This document shows, one piece after another, positions 35,349 through 47,532 of a stretch of 64,000 nucleotides of DNA (positions are counted from its first letter, which is position 1; each line of letters begins with the position of its first letter). Below the pieces are notes generated by a model that was given only the letters and a program-made list of their open reading frames with translations, searched no databases and was not told the origin of the DNA. This DNA is from Pieris napi. Lineage: Eukaryota; Arthropoda; Insecta; Lepidoptera; Pieridae. The translations under genes and the position numbers were made by a program. The stretch spans positions 9,548,001 to 9,612,000 of the forward strand of contig NC_062245.1 in the NCBI RefSeq assembly GCF_905475465.1, written 5' to 3'.

Positions 35349-35351
35349 TAA

Positions 35352-38269
35352 CTATAAAAGTTTAGACATGAGTGAAACAGTTTTTCTTGATTGAGACGTA
35401 TTCGACAATTTTCAAGACAAAACTGTTACCTACTTGAGACATGACCCTCACTTTAATTTGACGTATGTACCGCCCATTTCGCTTCTCTATATGAAAAGAC
35501 GATAGTTTTACCTTATATACATAAATAATCATAAGGAAACTTAGAAAACAGTAATACTAATGAAAAGCTTAGCGCCTCAGTTCATTTCGAAAAAGCGCGC
35601 GTTAGCGCTTATTTCATAAAAACTTTCGGCCGTCAGAAAACTATGTAAAAAATTATGTATTCTTTATATTACATAAAAATATATCTATAAACTGTACCAC
35701 ACTGTTTTCACGTTTATATAAGTGTTGCTACAAATGACACAGAGTAATTAAAGAGCTTTGCAGCTTAATTACATTTCCTACAATTTATCTAAAACTCTAT
35801 GCGCCGGCGCCGGCTGAAGGGAAGCGGCTCATTAAGACAATTAGGAGCTGATCTATTGCTGACGCTGTTCCGTCTAGATACACTGAATTGTTAACTTAAT
35901 CGCTGTCTAATTAACCGTCAGTTAAACCGTTAACGGCGTGAAAACATGCTCTTTAAGTTATCTCACACATAACTGTTATTAAGTAGGTGGGATTTACGAT
36001 TGTATATTGTTTAGAATACATGTGTATAGTATTGTGTAGATATTTCATCGTGACAGTTTTTTTAAGCTAATCGCTGATAGTGATTAATAAACTGTTATTT
36101 AAACTAGATTTTTAAACATCTCGTATTCTGCCACGTCTCTGAGCCGCTCACACAAACACTTTCCATTTAATTTAAATCGGTTTCTCTTCTGACAGTCTTG
36201 TCCCAACCAAAGCTTAAACACGCAAATAATATCCTATATAGATCGAAGGTGGGCTAATAGATGCTATTAGACATAAATAATTCAAATCAATCTCACCTAT
36301 CCATCACTCATTAAACATAGCTAAATGGCTACCCATTCATCAGAGACGCTCTTAGTAAAGTAGGCCATGCGCGCGTTTGAGAGCTGAACTTTAATCTTAA
36401 TCAATTTTTATCGATAAAAAGGCTCGAGGAGGTATCGGTGGGTTTTCGCCATAACGCGTTCATCTGAAAGTAGGGACAGACTAGACCGAAAGTAGAGGTA
36501 GGTAGGTACTGGTGCTAAAATATATTTAAAATGTTTATTATTACTGTAAAAAAAGGAGTGTAGTCGCCTTTGCGCATAACATAAGATCAAAGTGTGACCG
36601 CACATCTATCGGCACGATGCTCGTATAATAGATTAATTAATGGTCATCGTCCTGCAGGGTCAGAGATGTTCAAGTGCATTCACATCAGATGCATCGGTTC
36701 ATAGATCTCAATACTTTAAGTAGCATTGTTTCGAAGTCGTATTGACCTCGAATAAACCCATTATATACACTTATATTAACTATGCATAGCTAAGCAAAAA
36801 GACATTGTAGCGTAATAATAAAGATAGATAAAGCTGTATGCAAAGTATAAAATTTATAGGTATTTCGCCGAGAGATGGTTACAGTAGGGCCTGCAAGACG
36901 CTACATGCAAGCACTACAAAGTTTACAATAGTAGAAATTTATGACTTCTATCTTTGAGTTAAACACCGACAAAGAATATCACACATTTATTTAAATTAAT
37001 GATAGGAAAGTGCTTGTGAAGGCATCAATATAATTTAAATTACGAAATTTCTAACCACAAACACCGGAAACTAAATCACAATGGATCGTAAAACAGAAAA
37101 TATCCAAAGATCACTCAGTTCGTTTAATTTACGAAACGAACGCCTGTTAATAAACGAACCATTCAATTTGCGGGAACAATACACCCGGTTAGGGGGTCAA
37201 GATTGATGCAAATATCACTTGAAAATAATTGTTGTATTCGTAGAAAATTTTGTGATGCAATAAACAGAGTGGTACTGCTGCTAGCAGTCTTTAATCTTAG
37301 TTTTTTTTTAATTAGTTTAGTATAAGCGTCAGAGAATCAGTGCCATGCAATTAAATACAATTCAATCAGAACCTAAAGCTAGACTAGTTTCCACCCACGA
37401 TTGACCTTTCATAAAGATTATAAGACAGTTGCATGTATTAAGATAAAGTGGATTCATAAATTATTTTTGACATCAGAAACGCTAGCAAAACTTAACAGAT
37501 TTAAATCACTCGATCGTGTTACAAAATTTGTGCAAATAGTAAATCACTGGTATTTATGAAATTGTTATATAAATACAACTGCACATATAACTGTTGAGAA
37601 AATTGCTTCCTTGAATATGATAATATAGATTTATCGATAAGAAAATCCAGAAGTGTCAAAACGCTGTCCGTTTAAGTAGACTGACTAATCATTGGGCATG
37701 ATGAATAGTCTCAATGATAAACATCACTCATATTCTAGGGAGCATTCAAGTAGGCCTCGATATACAGCTTAGCCATTTCAAACTACGGTAACTGATGCCG
37801 TCAGGGTGGTCGGCTAATATAATGCAAACCAGCCCGAGGCCATCCTGACTTGAAATATCGCAGAATCTCCTACAGTTGCAAGTATTTCTTCATAAATTCA
37901 CATAAAGCTAAATGTATGAAAGCCATAAAAAATCTCTAAAGACTCGATAACCTAAAGGTTATAATAATCTGGCTAAACAAATTCATGGATTTTATTGCAA
38001 AAAATATCAAGATGACAACCCACGCCGCGCTACGTGTTTTCTCAAGTGCTCATTATCCAAAAAAGGCGCTAAGCATAAACAAACCAAAGGAAAATTATTA
38101 ATCCAGCTTGAAGACATGCAAAATTAAAACATATATAGATAGCCAATCTCGATTCCCTAAATAGGATTTCTTATTAAATGTGTAATATTTAGAATTTCAT
38201 ATATACAAACATGGTGATTTGATGGGTTTAGGTAGAGGTATCTCGGAAGTCATTTACTTTCCAACTATG
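35352..38269. other. Unique DNA, no gene seen
   Basis: No repeat or exon is recognised. A motif-rich patch at 35800-35945 starts with CGCCGGCGCCGGC and then holds several TAATTA/TTAATT cores (homeodomain type), which may be regulatory. The phrase GGGAGCATTCAAGTA (37739-37753) resembles one end of the MITE at 59706-59922 but stands alone. Confidence 0.3.
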
Positions 38270-39700
38270 AAGATGAGATAGCTATCTACGGAAGCGTTAC
38301 TTATGGTAACTCTCGCTAACATTGTGAGAAGACGCCGGAACAACGGTTGCCCTCTGAACTGCGTAGCGACCGAATCGAGAACAGAATACAACAATGGGTT
38401 CCGACAATATACGGGAATTTGAATAAATCAGGAAACGTTCCGCTCTGCATTTTCATCTACGTAAAAGGAGAGAGTCGTTTGCCATATTACATTACAGTGT
38501 CCGTTTCGAATGCTAGCGACCGCGGATGTGTAACACGAATACTGTGAAACTGTACTTTTCACGTTGGAGGAATGGGGCTGGAGTGATCACCGCAAACCAC
38601 GGCCTTTGTTGACATCTAATAATTCACAGGGATTAGTAATGTTCGCCCTAGTTGCTGATGCCTTGTGGTGGCACCGCTACTTTAGTCTACATTTCCAGTT
38701 TGCTGTTGTGGGCCGTTTTTCACCGAGATGATGTTTGCAAGAGATAACTCGTAGACAACGATAGTAAATGCCGGTTCAATGCCGTGCATATCGGCCGACG
38801 CATCGGATCCTATCTGGCCGAGCCACGCGCGACTCTAGACAATATTGCATTCCGACATTCATAAATAGTCTAGCAAGATGGTTCCAATAAAACTAAGTCA
38901 ATTGAAAGGATCGCAATTGCGGCTTCATTCTTCCATCTCGTAGTGAGTTGTGTTCCTGTACAATGGGGAGCGATTGTCGTAAAAGATGGCAGCAACTAAA
39001 TAGACTGGTCGTTTGAGCGATTGGCAATAAAGACTGCCGTGTCTCGTCTCTGCATTGGACGTCGACGATTTAATGCGAAGGAGCGTGATGGATGCAACAT
39101 ATGTTTAACATAGTCATGCTTCGGTCGCGCTATTTATTATCCAATGACTAGTACCTTTATTGTGGAGACGATATAAATTCTTTAGTCCAGACTTTTAGTT
39201 TTATTTATTACCTACTTACAATGCAACATTAGATTAGCTCACATTGAAGTATATTTCACATCCAATAAGCCAATGCAGAAATGCTCTGTCGTGACCTTTT
39301 AAAGATTTAGAGATATCGATCAAAATAAAAGTTGTACTCCACATAAACATAACACTAACATGTAACGAATTATACAAGGCGAGTGTTAAATAAGATGATC
39401 GTAATACCGCGATGGCCTGCGCGTGCGACACCGATGTCGTGTCGTCACGTTAGCGGCCCACTGAGCGACCGTGATTCATTCGTCAAACCGTGCTCGTGAG
39501 GTGCGCGGGCGCATACTAATGTGACATGCAGCACACTCCCTGAATAACAACCAGGAGTCGGGAGGTGCGATTACTATCATTATACCACCAAGTACAATAA
39601 TCTTAGAGCCAAATTCAATGCCAAGCTGTAACCATTGCCTCACCCAACGAAGTGTTTTAATAAATACAAAATGCATCTCCTTAAAACCTACTCTGATTTA
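38270..39700. other. Higher-GC non-coding block of unknown nature
   Basis: Over about 1.4 kb base composition becomes clearly more balanced than in the AT-rich flanks, CpG is common, and I see none of the window's repeat families. Open frames stay below 70 codons (38347-38547 +, 39676-39476 -), so it is not a long coding exon. It could be a lncRNA exon, a conserved enhancer block, an untranslated exon or a decayed transposon. No splice or promoter signal decides. Confidence 0.3.
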
Positions 39701-41394
39701 TCAAATTTATTTATAGTTGTACATACTGCGACGTTTCCTTATAATACAGTTATACATACAAATTTTACATACCTAAATTTATAATCATCTTCTGTCAAGC
39801 GTATCTTACGTAAGCCTTTACATACCTGAAAAAATACAAAAAAATATTAATAAGACGGAGCCTTTTTTTTTATTATTTGAGTGCTTCGACAATATCACAA
39901 GGTTTTATAAAGAGGAATTGTTTATTAAATAATTTTCTGCTATTAAGATTATTTAATCCTTAATATGTGTAGTGTGGGCTATGAAATTGAATAGTGTCTT
40001 CACTAAATATTAAGTCAAATAGTATTCGGCATTATACCTATGACATATAGTCCCATAGAAAGAAAATAGTAACTTATAATTATGAAACATTTAAAATATC
40101 TAAGATTAAATATCAAATACCGTTCAATTCCCAAGGTGAAAAATCTAAATAACAAAAGCGTGCAAGCAAAATAGTGCAACAATTGCCCAAGAGGCTGGCC
40201 GAGAGCTGCGCAGGAGTTTCGCAAGCGTTTATCTAGAGTCTATAACTATTCCAATGTTGCACTGACATTTACATGTGTTTGGATAATTGAATTACCGACA
40301 CGAATTGGTAGCTAAATAACTTCTGGTTCAGATAAAACTTATAAAACTCCACGCAATACCGAGTTTCGAATGGAAATTCGTCTCGTAAATTTGAAATTGA
40401 AAAAGTCGTCGTTTTTTTAGGAACAAAATGGTGATATATAAACCTTTGATATATAAACAATTGTATGTTTTTTAATTATATACAATTAACATTGAAAAAC
40501 GTAGAGGAAGAGTTCTGATCGAATATAGTGTATGTTACTACTTCTGAATTAAGCGCTATTAATTCCAAAACATATTTTTATTTATTTATGCTCTACGAGG
40601 AGCTCATAAATAATTATTTGTACTCCCATAGTAATTTGTCAGTGTAATAATAAAATGCTTAATGATTATTATCTCATAGACGCCGTCAAAACTGGCCTTG
40701 ACCCTTCTAACATTAATTAAATTTAAACAATAGCATGAACTACTAAATCATTTATTCACCCAACAAGAGTAGGTATTATGCCTCAAGATAGATACTTAGA
40801 GTTCCTCAAGGTGACCTTTATTATACCCTATCATATTACAGATTTATAAAAAAAAAATTACTTAATCAATTAGGTACATCTGCTATTTCGATGCTCAATT
40901 TTTTTAGGTTTCTAATTTAGCAGTTTATAAGTCAATATACTCAAAGACAGTCAATATAATTGCATTAAATTGTATTCCCATTTCTACTCATTTACCTTGT
41001 ACTTTAATGAGATTTTTAATATGTACATATAAGTGCAAGTTCTAAGAATGTATACTACGTCAAATCCGATAACTCGGGAGTCGTTTCTTAACAAATCGAA
41101 ACATTACATGAACATATAAACTTTACATTGCTTTATTCCCTGACATATTATTGGACCACATTAATTGTATTGTACCGATTTTAGACAATATGTTTAGTTA
41201 ATTATTTCTTTATTTACACTTACGAGAAATTAATAATTAAATTAACCGCTACATGGCCTGGTGAACTTCGTATCACTGACATGTATTTAGACTAAAAAGA
41301 CAAAAGCCTTCAAATTCAACTGTCGTTTTTAGTATTCTTTTACTTATTATTTTTATTTCTCTTCTATTGAACTTACACAAATAAAACAAGATCA
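39701..41394. other. Unique AT-rich DNA, nothing recognised
   Basis: No exon or repeat is recognised. Confidence 0.4.
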
Positions 41395-41495
41395 TACTTA
41401 GCCAAATCGGTTCAGCCATTCTCGAGTTTTATCGAGATAAACGAACAGCAATTCATTTTTATATATATATACATAAATAAACCTTTAAAAAACAT
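41395..41495 (+). repeat. Common insect interspersed repeat fragment
   Basis: The phrase CCAAATCGGTTCAGCCATTC, then a CTCGAGTTTTATCGAG stretch and AACAGCAATTCATTTTTATA, belongs to a very widespread arthropod repeat whose other end resembles 44480-44552. It runs into a TA microsatellite (41459-41470). Class not settled (non-LTR end or DNA element). Confidence 0.6.
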
Positions 41496-41500
41496 TGTGC

Positions 41501-41552
41501 AACGAGAGGCCCTATCGCTACTAAGCCAATCTCTTTCATGCAACACCAATTA
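41501..41552 (+). repeat. Interspersed repeat scrap (family C)
   Basis: GAGAGGCCCTATCGCTACTA and AATCTCTTTCATGCAACACC align with 26011-26063 with several changes. Confidence 0.45.
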
Positions 41553-42184
41553 AAGGAAACAAAAAAGAATTATGCGACTATTGCAATTTTTACACAGTTT
41601 AATAAATAAGTATGTCAACATTTCACTGGAAAACGAAACCAAGTCCACGTATTTATGTTATAGCTCGTCGCCAGCAAGAAGACTAGGTACTATATCTCCC
41701 GTAGTAGGTACTATAGCTATGCCTCGAATCTTTAAATTACACGCTGTTACATTATGAAACGTGAGTATGGATTTCGTGAGTGACAAAAATAATGGAACGC
41801 GATAAACAAAGGTAACATGTTCCGAATAATATGACTGTGTATGATTTTAAGCCTGCATATTGTGAGTTTATTAAATCTTCCTTACATTACAATTAATTAA
41901 TCAACGATTATAAGCTTTTGGACATGACTGCAAGCGCTCTATACAAAAATGTTTACATACAAAAACTTTAACATTATCTCTCCATTTGTCAACTTTAAAT
42001 CTAATAATACAGTTAGGTATATTAAATGTTTGTATCGACAATTCTACCATTTGGAAATGTGAAATCCACGAAACAAAGACCTTTGCATAATCATTTAGAG
42101 TCGTCTCCGATCACGAATCACGATGTGACATTATCGAACGGGAAATTAATGTTCAAGAATGACATTTAACACTAATCATTACCA
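41553..42184. other. No gene recognised
   Basis: Unique AT-rich sequence; a short open frame (41572-41757) starts in the repeat edge and has no known relatives. Confidence 0.35.
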
Positions 42185-42330
42185 TTTACTGCTCTGTGAC
42201 TTAGCTGGTATCGCCACGTGCTTACATCAGTCATCCTAGGTTCAATTCCTGCAAACCAGAGACAACCAAAGACACGAGAGGGCATTTCAGAAATTTCAAA
42301 ACATATACTTGAAAAAGACTGAATTGTGTC
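42185..42330 (+). mobile_element. Possible second tRNA-derived SINE, head only
   Basis: A tRNA-like head is visible: an A-box-like TGACTTAGCTGG (42198-42209) and, about 30 bp on, a B-box-like GGTTCAATTCC (42240-42250). The arms pair only partly, so it is not a working tRNA gene. The body differs from the other SINE family in this window. Confidence 0.4.
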
Positions 42331-43154
42331 TATCCTTTTGAAGGGTTAAACATTTTCATTACGATTGTCAATACACATGTACCAGGACCTTCAACCTATA
42401 AACATTATTTAAAAGATCATAATCATATATAAACATATGTTACATTAATACCAATAAACTATTAAAATTAGATGCCATGAATATACACATTTAATAACAT
42501 ATGAAAAGCGATAAAAAACTCCATATATACAAAAACAGGTATCAGCGCTCCGTAAAATTGAGATCTCAGACCGTCTCATCTTACAATGTAACAAACAAAC
42601 ATCGAACATGAGAATATCCCGGAAAAGATATATTTTAAATCTTGATTACTATCACTGTTCTTGAAGTACAAGGTTTTAGTTTACGACAGCTTATATGACG
42701 AGATGGATTGTTCCGCGAACCTTCACTAACAGTATGACAGATATTGTATATATAAGCGGGTAGTCCGAGAAATATAATCATGTTGACAATTACATTTAGG
42801 TACGATATGGAATACCCAATAAACACGCGAAGATGTTAATTAGTCCCTAATAACTCAAGTGATAACTGTTGTCATAATGACGTTAATAATTTTAATTGTA
42901 GGTGGTCGAATAAAAGTGAAAATAAACAATATGTGGTCATCATAATATCCGGTTGCTTCCCAACGAAGAGTGGGCCACATCGCTTTCTAGGAAGACGGTG
43001 ATATGACGGACGAGCACAACGCGTATGGAATAATAATATGTATTGCAATACATCCTTTAATAACGATTAATCATAATTCATAACGTCAAGTAATCCTATA
43101 ATATTGGTATTGATACAGTCGCACAACTGCCAATTTGTACGTATATACAAAGAG
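42331..43154. other. No gene recognised
   Basis: Unique AT-rich sequence; nothing identified. Confidence 0.35.
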
Positions 43155-43269
43155 CATAGAGTATTTTAATAACCGAAGGGCAAAAACAGTCAACGTAGAA
43201 TTATCTGCAAACCCCAAATGTATATTTTGAAATAAGAATCAAATATGTATATCCGTATTTAAGGTACAT
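43155..43269. repeat. Dispersed repeat, first copy
   Basis: About 115 bp that recurs at 43777-43893 (CATAGAG-TATTTT, then CAAAAACAGTC-ACGTAGAATT, TGTATATTTTGAAA-AAGAATC and TCGTATTTAAG-like ends). It has no coding content. Confidence 0.8.
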
Positions 43270-43770
43270 TAGAAAACTTCTTACCATAAACTCCCTTATC
43301 GTAAAACCTTGGCGACAAACAATAGGCATTTTCAATCAGATAAAAGATGCATTTCAATTTCCTAATGCCATGCAAGGCAATTCCGGAAGCATGTGGTCCC
43401 GGTATAAAGGACCTTAGCAGAAATATTTGTAAATACTGAGTCATGCCGTGGGTGATTTTCATAGTTTATTTAGCAAAGAGACGGAAGGTGATCAACTTAA
43501 GGCAACTCTAGTCGCGCCTACGTTTATTTTGCATTTTAGTATCACCAAAGTCAACTAAAATAATTTATATTTCACACAACATGATGACGCTAAACGAGAA
43601 TAAATAATAATATGGCGCCAGACTTTACAGGTAATGGTTTTTCAACAGTTGTTATCACCTGTTACAGTGCAGACTTTAAACTACCTAAATATACCATCCC
43701 ATTCGTCGTATAAGTACGCCTTCTATGTTCTTAAATGGTTTATTAATAGAAATTAAATTTATTACGTCAT

Positions 43771-43902
43771 TAAAATCATAGAGAGTATTTTTTATATCCG
43801 CAAAGAGCAAAAACAGTCGACGTAGAATTAACTGCAAACGCAAAGTGTATATTTTGAAAAAAGAATCTAATATAATCGTATTTAAGATAGATGACTAACT
43901 CC
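43771..43902. mobile_element. 132-bp insertion flanked by an exact 18-bp direct repeat
   Basis: TTAAATTTATTACGTCAT occurs at 43753-43770 and again at 43903-43920. The 132 bp between is a second copy of the sequence at 43155-43269, about 620 bp away. Exact long target duplications are typical of retroposition. There is no TIR and no clear poly(A). The source could be the nearby copy or a repeat family not otherwise present here. Confidence 0.7.
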
Positions 43903-43920
43903 TTAAATTTATTACGTCAT

Positions 43921-45363
43921 AACAAAATTGGTAAAATAAGAATACTTGAGTTCACGGTTCTTGAATTCTCATAACGATATTTCGGTTTCGTTGCGCGCTG
44001 GCGCTCCATTGGTGAACGACCTCAGTCTATCAAATGAACCTGGACATGTACTCAGTTGATACACAGTTAACTTAATCGCGTTACGCAACAAAAGTAGGCA
44101 ATTTCGTCACCTTTGTTATAGTTAACAAAACTAAACGACAACCGGGACTAGGTACGCGAAACTCACGGCATTATGTTAATTTGGCCGTAGCACGATGTTC
44201 TATATCCTAAAGCTTTTCTCAGTAAATTTACTTTCAAATGCAATAATATAATAAAAATAGTATCGCGGGCTTTGTTTATACAAATTGATGTGTTACATAA
44301 AACTGTAGTATATCACTTTGCTCTATTGTCATAGTAACCGCAGCGTACGAGATTTAGAAATTTTTACTACTTGAGTTACACAATAGTAATTTCATAACCC
44401 TAACTTTTTTTAAGTATTCTATAATCTCCATTCATCAGGAATAACGTAGGATTCTAATGGCGCAATAATTTTTCAAATAAGTCCAATAGTTTTTCCTGGA
44501 GCCTATTCGATGCAATGATCAAATCTTTCCTCTTTATATTAGTATAGATTACTCTCGTATGATAAATATACCTACATTACATAATCAGGTTAATATAACA
44601 TATATTGTACTGTAAAAAATTATGTATTTATTCGTCTCTTTTTTATTTCAATCCACGTGGGAATTTAAAAAGCAGTACTTTTTAAACACACCTCGGATTT
44701 AATACTAAAAACATGCGCAAGGCATTGCAGCTTCAGAAACAAAGGTCACATCTAACGGAACGATTACTAAACAAGAGGTTTGCTATCTCATTAGTATTCA
44801 GTAACAATTTATATGTATTGGAATCATCATTTGATTCAAACGGTACAAACACCCATGACCTCGCCATTAACTATTTAAAGATGACAATATAGCATTTATT
44901 AAAATCTTCATGCTGATTAGGAGTAACCTTGTCTGCGTAAAATTCTAAAGCATACAAACGATAAGAAAATCTTTCGTCCTCACGATGTCAATCTAACATA
45001 CTATGTCCAAGCTTTGTCTATTTAACCTTGACTTGTTTGGTCCATTATTTGTGACCTAACATTGTAACAAGATTTACTACTAGTACATTAAGAATATTTC
45101 TATTAAACTGGCATTTAATCCCCTTGGGACATTAAACGTCGATCAGTCAAAGAAACGGAGGCGTTTTCTAATTCAAAACAGATTTATTGATTGCTTTTTG
45201 GGTCAGTGTCATCCGTGAATCAAAACTTAATCTTATCTAAACAAGAAATTTTGAAATAATTACAAAATACAACACCTATGTCGTATCTACCTACGATTTT
45301 ATTACACATAGTGTATATCTTAACTTTACAGTATTAAACATTAGCAAAAATTTTAATTTTATG
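43921..45363. other. Unique DNA with one repeat end
   Basis: No gene is seen. The only named feature is the repeat end at 44480-44552. Confidence 0.35.
44480..44552 (-). repeat. End of a common insect interspersed repeat
   Basis: The segment ends TCTTTATATTAGTATAGATT, whose reverse complement (AATCTATACTAATATAAAGA) is a familiar insect repeat terminus. The body is short and worn. Confidence 0.5.
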
Positions 45364-45365
45364 TA

Positions 45366-46653
45366 GGGGAGCGTGGGGCTTGTTGTAACAGGGGTAAATA
45401 GTAACAGACCTTTTTCAATAGGAATTTGAATTTTATTCACGTTTTTTTTTTACCTAATCTTAAACTTATAACGTGCCACGCCACTTTACCACAGCCAGGG
45501 TCCCGCCAGGTGGCTCAGTGAGTGGGTGTGTGCAAACGCTTTATTGTTGACAGGTAACCTATAATTTTACTAACGTAAATTTTTGGTTAGTTTCACTATT
45601 TTCGTAGCTTTGAAGTTTTATGTATTTTATTTTATGCTAAAATATAACTATTTATGATGTTGTATAACAGTTTTCAAGATTACTAAGTTGATTTAATAGT
45701 TATCGTGATAAATATTAAGAACTATATCAAGGGGCTAGTTGTAACAAAACCTCGGGGTTTGTTGTAACATGTTACAATTTGCCCCCAGATTGCTGTAAGT
45801 TACTGACGGCCGATGTTCATTTTTCCCCGGCTTAAATACTCAGAAATGTTCATTCGCGGTGGACCTCAAGATTGCATTGGAGCTGGTAATTCTTCAGGGT
45901 GAATGACTGAGAAAGAATGTTTGATTTTTGTAGATCATTTTATCAAAGACGCGAAACCTACCAAGAAAGAGACATTTCTGTTACTGCTTGATAACCATGG
46001 CTCACATGTGAATATTGCAGTTGTCGAAAAAGCCAAAGAAAACAATGTTGTCATGTTATAGTTTCCCTCCAATTGCTCCCACAATTTGCAACCTGTAGGA
46101 GATGTAGGAGTCTACGGCCCTTTTAAAAACTACGTGAACAGAGCACAGACTCCATGGATGTATAATAAGTGCCATGTTGACATGATATAAGTACCTTATA
46201 TACTTCATGACATGATATAAGCACCTCAGTACAGAATAAGAAAGATAGTTAAAATCTTTAATCTTTAATTTGTTGATTATATTTTTTTTTCAGTTAACTA
46301 TTTCATAAAAAACACATTATAGAAATACCTAGTTAGTTTTTGTTATATATACAAAGCAAAATGATCCAATATGTAAAAAAAATAAACCATTGAAGGTGTC
46401 ATTTTTGTTGTTACTACTTGCTCCAGCAGATGTTACAACTAGCCCCAACCACGGGGTAAGTTGTAACACTTCCCTTTTTTCAAAAAAATAATAATTGTGA
46501 GATAGTTGCCTGTAGATTTGATAATATTTCGATTAGACTTCATAGATAAATAGTTAGAGTATCGATCAAAATTTATTTAGTAGTAATTTAGCCAATACAC
46601 TTCATGATATTCAATTATTTGTTAAAATTGTTACAACTAGCCCCACGCTCCCC
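45366..46653 (+). mobile_element. Pogo-like DNA transposon, deletion derivative, 1288 bp
   Basis: Terminal inverted repeats of 24 bp begin GGGGAGCGTGGGGCT at both ends with one mismatch. TA duplications flank it (45364-45365 and 46654-46655), as for Tc1/mariner/pogo. The 15-bp motif GGGGNNNGTTGTAAC, part of the ends, recurs inside in both directions (45375, 45731, 45754, 46432 inverted, 46453, 46630 inverted). Only the C-terminal third of a DDE transposase remains, with stops, and the N-terminal DNA-binding part is absent. It could only move in trans. Confidence 0.92.
45846..46163 (+). pseudogene. Pogo/Tigger-type transposase fragment (DDE_1)
   Basis: About 105 codons in one frame, with two internal stops (TGA near 45899 and TAG near 46058). 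Recognisable pogo/Jerky-type landmarks in order: MFIRGGPQDCIGAGNSSG, then ECLIFVDHFIKDAKPTKKE, FLLLLDNHGSHV (second catalytic Asp), FPSNCSHNLQPV and VYGPFKNYVNRAQTPWM. The first catalytic Asp and the CENP-B-like DNA-binding domain are missing, so it is not functional. Confidence 0.9.
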
Positions 46654-46655
46654 TA

Positions 46656-47411
46656 CTGCTGTAATCCTTCGCATGTCTTCATTCAATTTTACCAAATAAG
46701 AAATATGTTGAAATAATAGAACATCGTGATAGTGATTACGGTTCGCTCATTAATGGCCTGAGCGATAAAACCAATTTCGTGGTAAAATAAATTGTATTCT
46801 AATAGAAATGTGTGGTTTCCCATCATCAATCAAATAGGATGTTAAATGGTATATTGCTATCGTAAATTATTATGTTTGAACGCGACTATATGACTATGGG
46901 AACTCCAAACAACTCACTATAAAGAGTAAACATCTTATAAATAGTATCACGGTTCCGACACGCCATGTTTCCGTCTAAACATGAACCTTCACACCCTTTA
47001 TGTCACCGTCTCATCACCGGTAATATTTCGGAAGTTACAAACGATTTGGTTACAGAATTTTATGGTCCACTTAGCCTATGCGACCGGCTATAAATAAGGA
47101 TCACGTTCCAACGTTGGTTGGACTGAAATTATAATTAAGATTTTAATCAGCGTGCATAATATTGACAAATTTATCAGCAGCTTTGATAAATTGAACTCAA
47201 ACATTATTCTGATATTCTCGGTCACTAAAGTCCGACAGGACATTTACATTATATCTCAAAAGGTAGTTTTTGTTAGTAGTTTGATTAGTCTTTTGTTAGT
47301 TTACCTATATATTGTTTATATGGGAATAAATGATATTGCAATTGTTGAAATTTACAAGTTTGCACTCGAGTAATCACTAGTTGCCTTTATTTCTAAAATT
47401 TATGTTTGCTT
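46656..47411. other. Unique DNA with TATA-like string
   Basis: CTATAAATAAGG (47088-47099) is followed by the palindrome CCAACGTTGG (47108-47117). A core promoter for plus-strand transcription is possible but unsupported; the short frame 47152-47373 has no known relatives. Confidence 0.2.
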
Positions 47412-47532
47412 GTACGCCCTTGATTTGAAAACTGGCAGTAAATGTAAAATTAGAAGCATTCAATATGTATTTCTTTATTGACGTAAGTGTACATTGTGTT
47501 ACCTAAATTAATAAATGATTTTGACTTTTTGA
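47412..47532 (+). repeat. LINE 3' UTR-like repeat (family B)
   Basis: TACGCCCTTGATTTGAAAAC..., AAGTGTACATTGTGTTACC and AATAAATGATTTTGAC match 50659-50786. In Lepidoptera this string occurs as the non-coding 3' end of a retrotransposon, ending in TTTGAC repeats (here GATTTTGACTTTTTGATTTTG). Confidence 0.65.

Noticed and set aside
42190..42262. Functional tRNA gene
   Set aside because: A- and B-box-like strings exist, but the acceptor and T stems pair only partly; a degenerate SINE head fits better.
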